A stretch of 64,000 bases of DNA from Solirubrobacter soli DSM 22325 (GCF_000423665.1 NZ_KE384070.1:284669-348668); one strand, 5' to 3'. Counted from the stretch's first letter, positions 1-12,096 are shown. The notes: generated by a model from the sequence alone, not told the origin. Program-made: numbers and translations.

Positions 1-38
1 CGGGGCATGACGACCGACCGGCGGATAGTCTCGATCCG

Positions 39-1325
39 GTGAGCGACGACGAAGCGGCGCTACGCGCCGCCATCGATGCCGGTGACGACGCTGCGCGCTT
101 CGACCTCGGCGTGCTGCTCGCGCAGGATGTCGCCCGGCGGGACGAGGCGGAGGTTCATCTGCGGGCGGCGCTCGCCGCAGGGCGCACCGACGCTTACGAC
201 TACCTCGCCTGGATCCTGGTCGAGCAGGTCGGACGCGAGGACGACACCGAGGACGCCTGCCGCCACGCGATCGCGCACGGGAGCACGGTTGCGCAGGGCT
301 ATCTCGGTTCGATCCTCGCTCGGCTCCAGCGCTACCCGGAGGCCGAGGGCGCGTTCCGCGACGCGATCGCGGTGGGGGATGACCGGCGGCCTGAGCTGCT
401 TCGCGCCCTCGCCGACCAGGCCGGCCGCCAGGCGGATGTCGCCGCGCTCGCGCGCGAGCTCGCCGCCGACGGCCACGGGTGGGCGTACGTGTGGCTGGCC
501 TGGGCGCTGGTCGGGCAACCGGGCCACGCCGCCGAGGCCGAGCAGGCGAGCCGCGCGGCGATCGCCGAGGGCAGCACGGTGGCGCTGGACTACCTCGCCC
601 GCGCGCTGCACGACCAAGGTGGGCGCGAAGCCGACGTCGAGGTCGCGCTCGAAGCGGCCCACGCGGCGGGCAGCACGATCGCCGCGTACCGGCTCGGCCG
701 GCTCCTCGCCCGCGACGCCGACCGTCAGGACGAAGCCGAGGCGGCGTTCCGCGCGGCGATCGGCCGCGGGCATGAGAACGCCGTGCTGGAACTGGGGCTG
801 CTGCTGAGCGGCTACCCGGACCGTCGCGACGAGGCGTTGGCCGCCTACGCCGCCGCGGTGGCGGCCGGGCACGAGCGCGCGTGGCTCATCCTCGGCGGCA
901 TCCTCTCGACGCCCGCCGTCGGCACGTTCAACCTCGGCGCCGAGCTCGAGCACGCCGTGGACCCGGACGAGGTCGATCCCGACGATCCGATCTGGCGCGG
1001 GACGATGCTGGCCCTCGCCGGCCGCACCGACGAGGCCGAAGCCAGCTTCCGCGATGCCGTGCAGGCGGGGGAGACCGAGGCGCTGATCGCGGTCGCGCTC
1101 GCGGTCTCCGGCGCGCCCGGACGCCGAGCGGAGGCAGAGCAGCTCCTGCGGCTCGCCGCGTACGCCGAGATCCCCGAGGCGGACCTGCTGCTCGGCGCGC
1201 TGCTCACCGACCAGCCCGGCCGCCGGGAGGACGCCGAAGCGTCCTACCGGGCGGCGCTCGATGCGGGCCTCGAGACCGCGGAATGGGGCCTCGCCGTGCT
1301 CGGTGGCGCCACCGAGCTCGACTGA
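39..1325 (+). CDS. TPR/Sel1-like repeat protein
   Basis: A 428-residue protein built almost wholly of helical-pair repeats of about 30 to 37 residues. The recurring pattern is AEA-FR-AI-G followed by A-LG-LL, for example AEAAFRAAIGRGHENA and AEASFRDAVQAGETEA. No signal peptide, membrane segment or catalytic motif is seen, so a cytoplasmic protein-protein interaction scaffold is the likely role. The GTG start at 39 is the first in-frame start and opens with an acidic stretch. It converges on the large secreted protein gene 3 bases away. The family call is from the repeat pattern; the partner is unknown. Confidence 0.8.
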   Translation: MSDDEAALRAAIDAGDDAARFDLGVLLAQDVARRDEAEVHLRAALAAGRTDAYDYLAWILVEQVGREDDTEDACRHAIAHGSTVAQGYLGSILARLQRYPEAEGAFRDAIAVGDDRRPELLRALADQAGRQADVAALARELAADGHGWAYVWLAWALVGQPGHAAEAEQASRAAIAEGSTVALDYLARALHDQGGREADVEVALEAAHAAGSTIAAYRLGRLLARDADRQDEAEAAFRAAIGRGHENAVLELGLLLSGYPDRRDEALAAYAAAVAAGHERAWLILGGILSTPAVGTFNLGAELEHAVDPDEVDPDDPIWRGTMLALAGRTDEAEASFRDAVQAGETEALIAVALAVSGAPGRRAEAEQLLRLAAYAEIPEADLLLGALLTDQPGRREDAEASYRAALDAGLETAEWGLAVLGGATELD

Positions 1326-1328
1326 GTC

Positions 1329-4300
1329 CTAGGTGGCGTGCGCGAACGTGCGCGGGCCAGACCAGGTGGTGCCGTTCCAGATGTAGCCGCGGCCCGTGTT
1401 CGTGACGGCGACGCAGAACGACGGTCCGCCGCACGAGCCCTTCGCGTAAACGCCCGCGGGCACCGTCAGGCTGTTGTTCCACGCGGCGCCGTTCCAGAGC
1501 CACAGGGAGGTGACGCCGCTGTCGAAGGTGGCGTTGCCGCCGCCCGCGATGCACCGGTCACCGGTCGGCGCGCAGCCGCCGGCGGCCATCCACAGGGTCT
1601 GCCCGCCGCCGGTGACGTTGACCGCCCCGAACGCTGTGCCGGCGAAGGCGTAGGCGCCCGTGTCCCCCGGGGCGAAGCACGTCGTCATCGACGCACACGC
1701 GACGTCACGCAGCACGTCGGCCTGCGGAGCCAGCATGGAGAGCGTCGTGCCGTCGAACGTGGCGGAGTCCCGGCCACCGGTGAGCACGCACTGGTCGACG
1801 GCGACGCAGTCGATGAACCAGAAGTCCACGCCCGGGGAAGAGCCGTGCAGGGTCCAGCCACTGCCGTCGTAGACCAGCACCTGCGACTCCGGATCCTGTG
1901 TGTTCGGGTCCCAGGTGATCGCCGCGATCGCGCAGTAGGTCGGCGTGACGCAGTCGACATCGCTGAACATGTGGTCGGGGAAGCCGGGATCAGGCAGCAC
2001 CGTCCACGCGGTGCCGTCGAAGATCCCGATCCCGTGCTCCTGGTTGACGACCATGCAGAACGTCTCCGTCGCGCACGAGAGCTGCCCGGCGAACATCCCC
2101 ATCGGGACGCTGTCGGCGCGTGGGCGCCAGCGCCCGCCTTCGAGCGCGTACGCCCCGTTCATCGCGTCGAGCGCCATGCAGAAGCCCGCCGTGGGGCAGG
2201 ACACGTCCCACAACGAGATGGCGCTGTTCTTCCACATCTTCAGTGACAGGGCCTGCGTGTCGGTCTGGCCGGCCGAGTCCTCGACCTTGACGGTGAACGT
2301 CGCGGTCGTGGTGCTGGACGCGTTCGACGTGCCGGTGATGTGCCCCGTCGACGCGTTGAGGCTGAGCCCGCCGGGCAGGGTCCCGCTGTCGAGCGAGAAC
2401 GTGTACGGGGCGGTGCCGCCGATGACGGTCACGACGTCGTCGTAGGCCTCGTTGACATGGCCGTCGGACAGCCACTCCGCGGTGATCTCCAGGCCGGCGG
2501 GGAGGACCGCGACGTTGATCGTGCGCGATCCGGTCCGTCCGTCGGCGTCGGTGACCGTGACGTTCAGGGGCGTGGTGCTCGCCGCGGACGGCGTGCCGCT
2601 GACGACGCCGCCGGCGGAGACCGAGAGGCCGTTCGCGCCCGTGGCGGACCAGGTGTACGGCCCGCGCCCGCCGGTGGCGGCCAGCGTCTGCTGGTAGGCG
2701 ACGCCGACCATGCCCTCGGGGAGCGTCGCCGTCGAGACGACCGGCGCGGGGATGTCCTGGATCGTCAGAGCGATCGTCGCGGTCGCCGTGCGGCCGTCGG
2801 CGTCGGTGACCGTGGCGGAGAACGTCTTGGCCCCGGCGACGGTCGGGGAGCCGGTGACGCGCCCGCCTGAGCTGACCGCCAGTCCGGCCGGGACACCGGT
2901 CGCGCTCCAGGTGTAGGGCTCGAGGCCGCCGGTCGCGGTCAGCGTCTGCTCATAGGCCTGGCCGAACGTCGCGTCGCCGAGGGTGGTCTTGGTGATCGCC
3001 AACGCGGCCGGGGCGATCGTGATCGTGAGCTCGCGTACGGCGACCGCGCCGTCGAACGCCACCGCACGCACGGTGAACGTGAACGTGCCGGCTTTGGTGG
3101 GCAGCCCGGCGAGCTGCCCGTCGGACCCGAGCTTGACCCCGGGCGGCAAGGCGCCTGCCACGACGCTCCACCCGTCCGCGACCACCCCGCGGTCCGCCGC
3201 GATCGAGGCCGAGTAAGCCTGGGTCGCGGTGCCATCCGGGAGCGTGGTCGTCGTGATCGCCAGAGGGCGGCCGACGGTGTCGACGGTGAACGTCTTCCAC
3301 CCCTCGTTGCCGAACCGGTCGCGCGCGGCGAGCACGAACTGGGCCGAGTCCCACCGGTCCGCCGGCCAGGTGCCCGAGATGACGCCCGTCGCGGCGTCCA
3401 GCGCGATCCCGGCCGGCAGCGCGCCGCGCGTGATCGAGTAGCTCAGAGGGCCGTAGGAAGAGCTTGCGGAAAGCGTGGCCGAGTAGGCCGCGCCGGGTGT
3501 CGCCCGCGGCGGCGCCGCCGCCGCGAACACCGGGATCGGCAGCGCGGACGCGTTCTGCACCGGCCAGTCCTCCGACCAGACCGTCCGCTCGTCGGCCGGG
3601 CCGCCGGCGACGCTCAACGCGGCCGAGATCCCGACACCGCTCGCGAGCTTCCACCAGGGCTTGGCGGCCGGATCGGCGTCGAAGCTCAGCCGGTTCTCCG
3701 CGGCCACGGCGAGCGTGTGGGCACCCGGGAACGCCCACGTGATGCGCGGGGTCACGGAGGCCCGGACGCGAGCGGCGGACCGCGGGACGGGCTTCGAGGA
3801 CGCGCTGTAGCGGTCGACCTTGGCCGACTTGGAGAAGCCACCCGCGTCCCACTCGGCGGCGATCGTGGCGTTGACCAGCGGAGACACCGCCGTCTCCAGC
3901 GTGGAGCCCGAGACCGCGGACACGGTCCCGTGGAAGCCGAGCGTCGGGACGATCACGGCCGGAACAGGTCCCGCGTAGATCTCGACGGGGTCGAGCGCCA
4001 GGTCATGGCCGAGCAGGTCGGCGTCCAAGGTGCAGGCGGACGCGCCGGTGAGGCGCACGTTCAGCCCCGCCATCGCGCTCAGGTCACCCGATACGCGCGC
4101 CGACACCTCGCCGCTCGCGTTCCACCCGAGCTGGACGCGCAGATCCGCGGCCACGCTCACGCTCGACGAGAGTTGACCAGAGCCGGTGGAACAGACCAGC
4201 GGCGTGTCGGCCAGCGGCTGCCAGGTCGAGCCTGCGGCGAACGCGCGCGGCATGGCGCTCGTGAACGCGGAGGTCTTCTTGACTTCGCCGAGCGAGAGCT

Positions 4301-4994
4301 TTCGGTCGTTGACGAGCTCGCCCGTCGGGCCGATCGCCGTCAGCGGCGCCTGCTTGCCGCGCGCGATCGTCTGTGTGCCGGAGCGCGTCACGCTCTCCAC
4401 CGCGATCAGCAGGCCCTTCGGCGTCACCGGGCCGATCCCGGCGGCGAGCACCGAGCCGACGCCGATCGCGCTCGTCGGAGACTCGACCGTCGCCTCCAGG
4501 ACCCCGCCGCCGACGTCGGCGACGGACTTGACCGCCGACGCCGCGGCGACGCGGGTCGCGTTCTTCACCCGCTGGCCGAACCGCACGTCGATCGCACCCG
4601 CCGCGCCCTTGCGCAGGGTCGCCCGCGTCTCGCGGTAGGTCGCGAACGTCGTGTACTCCTTGCCCGCGATCGGGGCGGCGACGACGCGATACGCGCCGGG
4701 GCGGACCGTCCCGAAGCGAGTGGTCTTCTTGATCGTGCGCTTGAAGCCGCCCGGGCCGCTGACCCTGACCCGCGCGCGGGCGCCCTTAGGCGCGGCGACA
4801 GTCACGCGCAGCGTGGTCTTGCGCGCCTTCTTGGTCTTGTGCTTCGGCGCCAGGACGAGCGTCCGCGGCTTGGCCTTCTGGCCGCACGTGGCGGGGGAAC
4901 ACACGGTGGGCGCCGCGGAGGCGGACGCCGGCAGGGTCAGGAGGGCGAGCGCAGTCGTCACGACCGCCAACGGCTTCAGGGTTGGCACAGCCAC
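1329..4994 (-). CDS. Secreted Ig-like (He_PIG) protein with C-terminal Cys-repeat domain
   Basis: About 1221 residues. I chose the GTG at 4994 because it puts a signal peptide at the N-terminus (LKPLAVVTTALALLTLPASASA); longer starts up to 5105 are possible but add a Cys/His-rich leader. After a unique 400-residue N-terminal region come about five putative Ig domains of the He_PIG type, each with the Y-TL-ATGG-PY-WS and LP-GL-G-V-GTP hallmarks (roughly residues 500 to 935). The last 280 residues hold about six 45-residue repeats with C-x5-FC and W cores, which look like a Cys-stapled beta-propeller. It is probably an extracellular adhesive or binding protein. It has no visible anchor. Confidence 0.75.
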   Translation of the reverse strand: MAVPTLKPLAVVTTALALLTLPASASAAPTVCSPATCGQKAKPRTLVLAPKHKTKKARKTTLRVTVAAPKGARARVRVSGPGGFKRTIKKTTRFGTVRPGAYRVVAAPIAGKEYTTFATYRETRATLRKGAAGAIDVRFGQRVKNATRVAAASAVKSVADVGGGVLEATVESPTSAIGVGSVLAAGIGPVTPKGLLIAVESVTRSGTQTIARGKQAPLTAIGPTGELVNDRKLSLGEVKKTSAFTSAMPRAFAAGSTWQPLADTPLVCSTGSGQLSSSVSVAADLRVQLGWNASGEVSARVSGDLSAMAGLNVRLTGASACTLDADLLGHDLALDPVEIYAGPVPAVIVPTLGFHGTVSAVSGSTLETAVSPLVNATIAAEWDAGGFSKSAKVDRYSASSKPVPRSAARVRASVTPRITWAFPGAHTLAVAAENRLSFDADPAAKPWWKLASGVGISAALSVAGGPADERTVWSEDWPVQNASALPIPVFAAAAPPRATPGAAYSATLSASSSYGPLSYSITRGALPAGIALDAATGVISGTWPADRWDSAQFVLAARDRFGNEGWKTFTVDTVGRPLAITTTTLPDGTATQAYSASIAADRGVVADGWSVVAGALPPGVKLGSDGQLAGLPTKAGTFTFTVRAVAFDGAVAVRELTITIAPAALAITKTTLGDATFGQAYEQTLTATGGLEPYTWSATGVPAGLAVSSGGRVTGSPTVAGAKTFSATVTDADGRTATATIALTIQDIPAPVVSTATLPEGMVGVAYQQTLAATGGRGPYTWSATGANGLSVSAGGVVSGTPSAASTTPLNVTVTDADGRTGSRTINVAVLPAGLEITAEWLSDGHVNEAYDDVVTVIGGTAPYTFSLDSGTLPGGLSLNASTGHITGTSNASSTTTATFTVKVEDSAGQTDTQALSLKMWKNSAISLWDVSCPTAGFCMALDAMNGAYALEGGRWRPRADSVPMGMFAGQLSCATETFCMVVNQEHGIGIFDGTAWTVLPDPGFPDHMFSDVDCVTPTYCAIAAITWDPNTQDPESQVLVYDGSGWTLHGSSPGVDFWFIDCVAVDQCVLTGGRDSATFDGTTLSMLAPQADVLRDVACASMTTCFAPGDTGAYAFAGTAFGAVNVTGGGQTLWMAAGGCAPTGDRCIAGGGNATFDSGVTSLWLWNGAAWNNSLTVPAGVYAKGSCGGPSFCVAVTNTGRGYIWNGTTWSGPRTFAHAT

Positions 4995-5092
4995 GTTCTC
5001 GGCGGCCCAACATGAGAGTTGACCCCGCTTCGTCATCTGACTGACTGGTGCGGAGATGTGAATGTGGTGCACAGAATCCGCACAGCACCGCC

Positions 5093-5129
5093 ACTGGACC
5101 CGCACACGCCGCGCCTACGATCGGCGGCC
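5093..5129 (+). promoter_or_regulatory. Putative promoter of the DUF6518-like gene
   Basis: A -10-like TACGAT (5116-5121) lies 8 bases before the ATG at 5130, with a weak CTGGAC -35 at 5094-5099 and no Shine-Dalgarno sequence. This is the leaderless layout common in this window. It carries neither of the two shared stress motifs. Confidence 0.4.
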
Positions 5130-5684
5130 ATGCGCGGATTCCAGCTCGTCGGCCTGGGGCTGGCCGTCGGCGCGCTCAGCTCCCTCGGCCGAGCGCACCT
5201 CGACGGCACGCTCGACGCATTCGCGAACTCGGTGAGCACCTGGCTGGTCGCCCCGTTCATCGTCGGAGCGCTGGCCGCCGGCCGCCGTTCCGCAGCCGCC
5301 GCGGGCCTGGCCACGTGCGCGGCGCAGATCGTCGGGTACTACGCGGTCGACCACCTGCAGGGCATCCGGACGCCCGGTTCACTGATCGTCTTCTGGACCC
5401 TGTGCGCGGTACTCGGCGGGCCGGTCTTCGGCGTCGCGGGACGGCTGTGGCGCACCACCGGCATCGCGGTCCTCGCGGGCGTGTTCGTCGCGGAGGGCCT
5501 TTACGCCTACCTGCACCGGTTGCACCAGTACCCGACCGCGGCGTTGTGGATCGGGCTCGGCCTCGCGCTGGCCGTGCTGGCGAGCCGCGGGCGCGTGGAG
5601 CAGTTGCGGTGGCTTGGCCTGACCGTCCCGCTCGGCGTGGCCGGGGAGGTCGGGCTGACGGCGGTCCTCCAGCGCTTCTTCTAG
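5130..5684 (+). CDS. DUF6518-like integral membrane protein
   Basis: 184 residues with about six hydrophobic helices. The start at 5130 (MRGFQLVG) follows a -10-like TACGAT and begins directly in the first membrane segment; the longer upstream frame is not membrane-like. Length and topology (LVGLGLAVGALSSLGR at the start, an FANSVSTWLVAPF loop) resemble the uncharacterised DUF6518 membrane family of actinobacteria. It ends 2 bases from the convergent sensor kinase. No catalytic residues are evident and the function is unknown. Confidence 0.6.
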   Translation: MRGFQLVGLGLAVGALSSLGRAHLDGTLDAFANSVSTWLVAPFIVGALAAGRRSAAAAGLATCAAQIVGYYAVDHLQGIRTPGSLIVFWTLCAVLGGPVFGVAGRLWRTTGIAVLAGVFVAEGLYAYLHRLHQYPTAALWIGLGLALAVLASRGRVEQLRWLGLTVPLGVAGEVGLTAVLQRFF

Positions 5685-5686
5685 CG

Positions 5687-8104
5687 TCAGGCCGTACGGT
5701 CGCTCGCGGCCCAGCGCTCGCGCGAATCGATGAGCGTGTGCTGCGCCTCGCGCAGCGCGGCTCTCGCGTCGTCGTGCAGGTCGGGGTGGATGGCGGCGAG
5801 GACGCGCGCGTAATCGTGCAGCAACTGACCGCGCGCGACGGCCGTCACGGTCGACGGTCCCAGCACGGTCTCGCCCGTTCCCGTCACGTGGTCGAACGTC
5901 GCATGCACCGCGGTGCCGCGCGCCTTCGTGCCCGAGACGACGTCGAGGTCGTCGGCGAGGCGACGCATCAATCGCAGGCCGAGGCCCGACGGCGCGTCGT
6001 CCTCGCGGGACGGGATTCCTCCGCCGTGGTCGATGACCGACAGCGCCAGGGAGTCACCGCGCAGGACGGCGACGACGTACAGCGGCCCAGGCCGGCCGTC
6101 CTGGTAGGCGTGGCGGACGACGTTCGTCGTCGCCTCGCTGAGCAGCAGCGCGATGTCCGCTCGCTCGGCGCCGTCGAGGCCTTGGCAGCGAAGGCCCTCG
6201 TCCAGCTCGCGCCGGGTCTGGCTGACCGTGGCGGGCACCGCCGGGAGCAGCCGCTCGTAGATGATCACGTCGGCCTTGCGCTCGTCGTCGGCCTTGCTCA
6301 ACGGGCGTGGGCCGGAGGGAGCGATCCGCTGCAGATAGATCGTCCCCGTGATGCGGGTGCCGCGGCCGGGCGAGGTGTGGATGACGACCTCGCCGCCGGC
6401 GGTGTGCACGCGATCGCGGATGTGGCGCAGACCATGACCGGTCTCCCTGCGCCCGAGCACGAAGCCGACGCCGTCGTCGCGGATCTCGAAGCGCAGGTGG
6501 CGATCCTGCGCGAGCTCGATCCACACGCCCGAGGCCTCCGCGTACTTCATCGCGTTCTGCACCGCCTCGGCGCACACGAAATAGAGCGAGGTCTCGATGT
6601 CGAGGTCGTGCCGCGTGAGTCCGGAAACGTTTACGTGCACTGGCAAGGGCGTATCCCGTGCGAGCGCTCGCAGCGCGCCTTCGAGACCGTGCTCGTGGAG
6701 GACCCGCGGGAACGAGCCACTGGCGTACGAGCGCAGCTCCTCGAGCGCCTCGTCGACCTCGAGCGTGAAGCCGCGCACGGCGCGCGCGCCCGCGACCGGG
6801 TCGTCGTGGAGCGTCTTCTCGGCCAGTGCGAGGCGGATGCCGAGGGCGATCAGACGCTGCTGGACGCCGTCGTGCAGGTCGCGTCCGATCCGGGCGCGCT
6901 CGGCCTCGGCGGCGTCGTCGATCCGCCGCCGCGCGTCGGCCAGCTCCACCAGCGCGCGGTCGCGTTCGGCGGTGATCTCCTCGTTGCTCCAGCGGGCCAG
7001 AACGAGCGAGCCGACGGCGGTCACGAGCTCTTGGTCGTCGCGCAGCGCGGCGGCATGGACGAGCGCCAGCGCCGGACCGTCGCCCTCGATGACGGTGACG
7101 TCGCGTCCCGGCGCCGGCTCAGGCGGTGCGGCCAGCTCATGGCCCGCGCCGTCGTGCCACGGCCCGGCCGCGTCCACGCGTGAGAGCACCTCGATCTCCG
7201 GGTCCTCGAGCGCGTCGGCGAGCCTGTCGCGCAGCTCCGTGCGACAGCGGGTCGTGCCGTTGAGCCGCATCAGGATCTCGGCCAGGAGCAGACGCCGCCC
7301 GACGAGCGCGAACAGGAAGGTCGCCGCGACGGCGACGATGCAGACGGCGGTGACGGCGCCGAAGGAGTCCACGAGGTCGCTCCCCGCGGCGGACTGGCGA
7401 AGCGCCGAGAACACCACGTGGCTCGCCACGGTCGCGGTGCCCACCAGCGCGACCGGCCACAGCATCCGCCGCCGTACGGGCGACGCGGCGTGCCAGCGGC
7501 CGAACATCGAGACCGCGACGCCCACGAGCAACAGGTCGAGCAGCGTGTTGCGCAGCGGAATGACCACGCTGTCCACCACTCCGGGCTCGGTGCCGAGCAG
7601 GAACGCCGCGTTGGCGGGGCAATCCACGCCGCACGATCCCCACGGCGTCCGCGCGGGGAAGTTCTCCACGAACGGCGTCGCGGCGAAGAAGAGCACCCCG
7701 ACCACCGCGACCGTCGAGATCGCGAGCACGCGCTCGAACCGTCCGTGGATGCGGCCATCGGGGAACGTGAGCAGCAGCCAGTACACGAGCGTGAGCGCGA
7801 GCCACCCGGACAGCCGGCCGACCGTGTACGGGATGCTCGAGGACTGCCCGGCGAGTCCGGCGAGCGAGCAGGCGCAGCTCAGTGCGAGCAGCCCGATCCC
7901 GAACCGCGTGCCGGTCGCGGTGCCGAGCGCGTAGAGGCCCGCGACGAGCGGCACGCCGACGACGAGCAGGGCGAACACGCCGCGGCCGAACTTCTCACCC
8001 TCTGGCGCGCCCGCCGCGGCAATCGCCACCGAGAGCAGGCAGATCGTCGCGCCGATCATCGCCAGGGCCATCACCGGGGCCCGGTCTGCCGTTCTCTCAG
8101 GCAT
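5687..8104 (-). CDS. NarL-type sensor histidine kinase fused to an RsbW-like ATPase domain
   Basis: 805 residues. Six or more membrane helices fill residues 10 to 270 and include an extracytoplasmic loop with Cys158 and Cys162 (TPWGSCGVDCPANA). A degenerate GAF-like segment follows. The HisKA_3 dimerisation helix carries the phospho-acceptor His411 in RDLHDGVQQR, then HATPase_c (NAMKYAEASG, DDGVGF, GHGLRHIRDR). Unusually, a second GHKL ATPase of the anti-sigma RsbW/SpoIIAB type occupies about residues 640 to 765 (LLLSEATTNVVRHAY, VIDHGGGIP, GLGLRLMRRL). The first half should phosphorylate a NarL/LuxR response regulator; the second could act on an anti-anti-sigma or sigma partner. Its upstream region holds M2 site 8218-8238. 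Confidence 0.88.
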   Translation of the reverse strand: MPERTADRAPVMALAMIGATICLLSVAIAAAGAPEGEKFGRGVFALLVVGVPLVAGLYALGTATGTRFGIGLLALSCACSLAGLAGQSSSIPYTVGRLSGWLALTLVYWLLLTFPDGRIHGRFERVLAISTVAVVGVLFFAATPFVENFPARTPWGSCGVDCPANAAFLLGTEPGVVDSVVIPLRNTLLDLLLVGVAVSMFGRWHAASPVRRRMLWPVALVGTATVASHVVFSALRQSAAGSDLVDSFGAVTAVCIVAVAATFLFALVGRRLLLAEILMRLNGTTRCRTELRDRLADALEDPEIEVLSRVDAAGPWHDGAGHELAAPPEPAPGRDVTVIEGDGPALALVHAAALRDDQELVTAVGSLVLARWSNEEITAERDRALVELADARRRIDDAAEAERARIGRDLHDGVQQRLIALGIRLALAEKTLHDDPVAGARAVRGFTLEVDEALEELRSYASGSFPRVLHEHGLEGALRALARDTPLPVHVNVSGLTRHDLDIETSLYFVCAEAVQNAMKYAEASGVWIELAQDRHLRFEIRDDGVGFVLGRRETGHGLRHIRDRVHTAGGEVVIHTSPGRGTRITGTIYLQRIAPSGPRPLSKADDERKADVIIYERLLPAVPATVSQTRRELDEGLRCQGLDGAERADIALLLSEATTNVVRHAYQDGRPGPLYVVAVLRGDSLALSVIDHGGGIPSREDDAPSGLGLRLMRRLADDLDVVSGTKARGTAVHATFDHVTGTGETVLGPSTVTAVARGQLLHDYARVLAAIHPDLHDDARAALREAQHTLIDSRERWAASDRTA

Positions 8105-8191
8105 CGATGACTCGCTGACCCAGAGCGTGCGCCGACGGTATGGAGAAGTCCCCGCAAAAGCAAGCGACGCCCGTACCTACCACGGGCCGGA

Positions 8192-8264
8192 CGATTCAGC
8201 CCCTCGGAGCGATTCCACATCGCCCGAAGTGGGTGATGTGGCGGCGCCCGGAGCGACGGACAAT
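8192..8264. promoter_or_regulatory. Divergent M2 promoter (site 8218-8238)
   Basis: The M2 palindrome has CATC at 8218 and GATG ending at 8238. Forward: hexamer ATGTGG (8236-8241), 17 bases, -10 GACAAT (8259-8264), then the ATG at 8276. Reverse: hexamer ATGTGG (8215-8220), 17 bases, -10-like GAATCG (8192-8197), with an 87-base leader to the kinase start at 8104. The forward side is the stronger match. Confidence 0.6.
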
Positions 8265-8275
8265 CGCGAGCGCCG

Positions 8276-8686
8276 ATGGGGTCTGAGAGCACCCGAATCC
8301 TGATCGTCGCGAACCGGTCGGTCGCGACCCCCGCGCTGCTCTCGCAACTGCGCACCCGCGCCGAGGCCGGCCACTGCGAGTTCCACCTGCTCGTCCCCGA
8401 CGCGCCGCCCGGCCGGCCGGGCGACTGGCTGCTGCGCTACGCGGTGAAGCTGTTCACGCGCGCGACCGGCGGACCGGTCGACGGCCGCCTGGCGCGGGGC
8501 TGCGCGCCACTGGAGGCGATCACCGACGAGCTCGCCCAGCACGTCTACGACGAGGTGATCCTCTCCACGCTCGCGCCGTGGGGCTCGCGCTGGTTGCGCG
8601 AAGGACTTCCAGACCGCGTCGAGGCGCTCGGCGTCCCGGTCACCGTCGTCACACCGTCGGGCCAGCGGGCGCCGACACCCGTCTAA
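8276..8686 (+). CDS. Small Usp/Rossmann-like stress protein
   Basis: 136 residues with alternating beta strands and helices (RILIVANRSVATPALL, FHLLVPD, YDEVILSTLAPWGSRWLR, GVPVTVVTP). The layout is that of a universal-stress-protein-like or Rossmann fold, but the Usp ATP loop G-x2-G-x9-G-(S/T) is not present. It lies 10 bases upstream of a P-type ATPase, the same order as the DosR-regulated Usp gene next to ctpF in Mycobacterium tuberculosis (established knowledge, not proof of homology). It is driven by M2 site 8218-8238. The molecular role is unknown. Confidence 0.6.
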   Translation: MGSESTRILIVANRSVATPALLSQLRTRAEAGHCEFHLLVPDAPPGRPGDWLLRYAVKLFTRATGGPVDGRLARGCAPLEAITDELAQHVYDEVILSTLAPWGSRWLREGLPDRVEALGVPVTVVTPSGQRAPTPV

Positions 8687-8696
8687 GAGGAGCCCT

Positions 8697-11444
<2,748 letters not shown>

Positions 11445-11673
11445 TCAGCTGATCGATGGCTCGTTCGACCTCCGGCGCGGCGAGGAGGTCGTCGAGCAGG
11501 CCCTCGAGGCGCGAGCGCAGCCGCGCCTTGACGGCCGCGCCTTCGAACGACAGGTAGCCGACGCCGGGCAGATGCTCGGCGGCACGCAACGGGATGCGGG
11601 CGGTCTCGACGACGGCGTTGCCGACCGCGAACGTGGCGTTCAGCAACTTGGGCGAAGTCCCTTTCACGCGCGC

Positions 11674-11746
11674 ACTCTCTCCCAGCGCGCGCGGGCGCGC
11701 GTCATCCCCATCGGGTGATGACCCTCTCGGTGGCGCCGAGCAGAGT
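11674..11746. promoter_or_regulatory. Divergent M2 promoter (site 11700-11720)
   Basis: M2 palindrome at 11700-11720 (CGTC left end, GGGTGATG right end). Forward: ATGACC (11718-11723), 17 bases, -10 CAGAGT (11741-11746), then a leader with Shine-Dalgarno aaggagg and the ATG at 11776. Reverse: ACGCGC (11697-11702), 17 bases, -10 GAGAGT (11674-11679), 6 bases, GTG at 11667. Spacing is identical on both sides. Confidence 0.65.
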
Positions 11747-11775
11747 CAGGGCATCCACCCCCAAGGAGGCAAACG

Positions 11776-12057
11776 ATGACCAACGTGCTGGAGCTGCTCG
11801 CCGACATGACCGAGCGCGCGATCGACCAGTCGTCGCTGGACGACCGGACGAACCAGCTCGTGCGGCTCGCGGCACTGGTCGCCGTGAACGCGCCGCCCGC
11901 GTCCTACGCGCTCAACCTCGGCGTCGCGGCCGATCTCGGGATCGGCGACGAGGACGTCAAGAGCGTTCTCGCCGTCATCGCTCCCATCGTCGGCACGGCG
12001 CGCATCGCCTCCGCGACGGGCAACATCCTCGAAGCGCTCGGCGTCGAGCTCGGCTGA
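11776..12057 (+). CDS. Carboxymuconolactone decarboxylase-like (CMD/AhpD-fold) protein
   Basis: 93 residues, all helical. The pattern LVRLAALVAVNAPPASYALNLGVAADLGIGDEDVKSVL, split here as LVRLAALVAVNAPPASYALN and GVAADLGIGDEDVKSVLAVI, matches the CMD fold. The Cys-x2-Cys of peroxidatic AhpD proteins is absent, so an antioxidant activity is not supported. It starts at an ATG with Shine-Dalgarno aaggagg and is driven by M2 site 11700-11720. A strong hairpin terminator follows 12 bases after the stop. Likely a cytoplasmic stress-regulon member of unknown substrate. Confidence 0.7.
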   Translation: MTNVLELLADMTERAIDQSSLDDRTNQLVRLAALVAVNAPPASYALNLGVAADLGIGDEDVKSVLAVIAPIVGTARIASATGNILEALGVELG

Positions 12058-12068
12058 GAACGACAAAC

Positions 12069-12096
12069 GCCGCCCGCCCACCGGGCGGGCGGCTTT
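12069..12096. terminator. Bidirectional hairpin terminator
   Basis: A perfect 11-bp stem (GCCGCCCGCCC at 12069-12079 with GGGCGGGCGGC at 12083-12093), a 3-base loop and then TTT. It sits between two convergent genes (stops at 12057 and 12146). Confidence 0.8.

Noticed and set aside
5048..7183. Long plus-strand open frame of 711 codons opposite the sensor kinase
   Set aside because: Composition is Arg/Val/Asp-rich without domains and it is antisense to a kinase with complete motifs; a GC-driven shadow frame.
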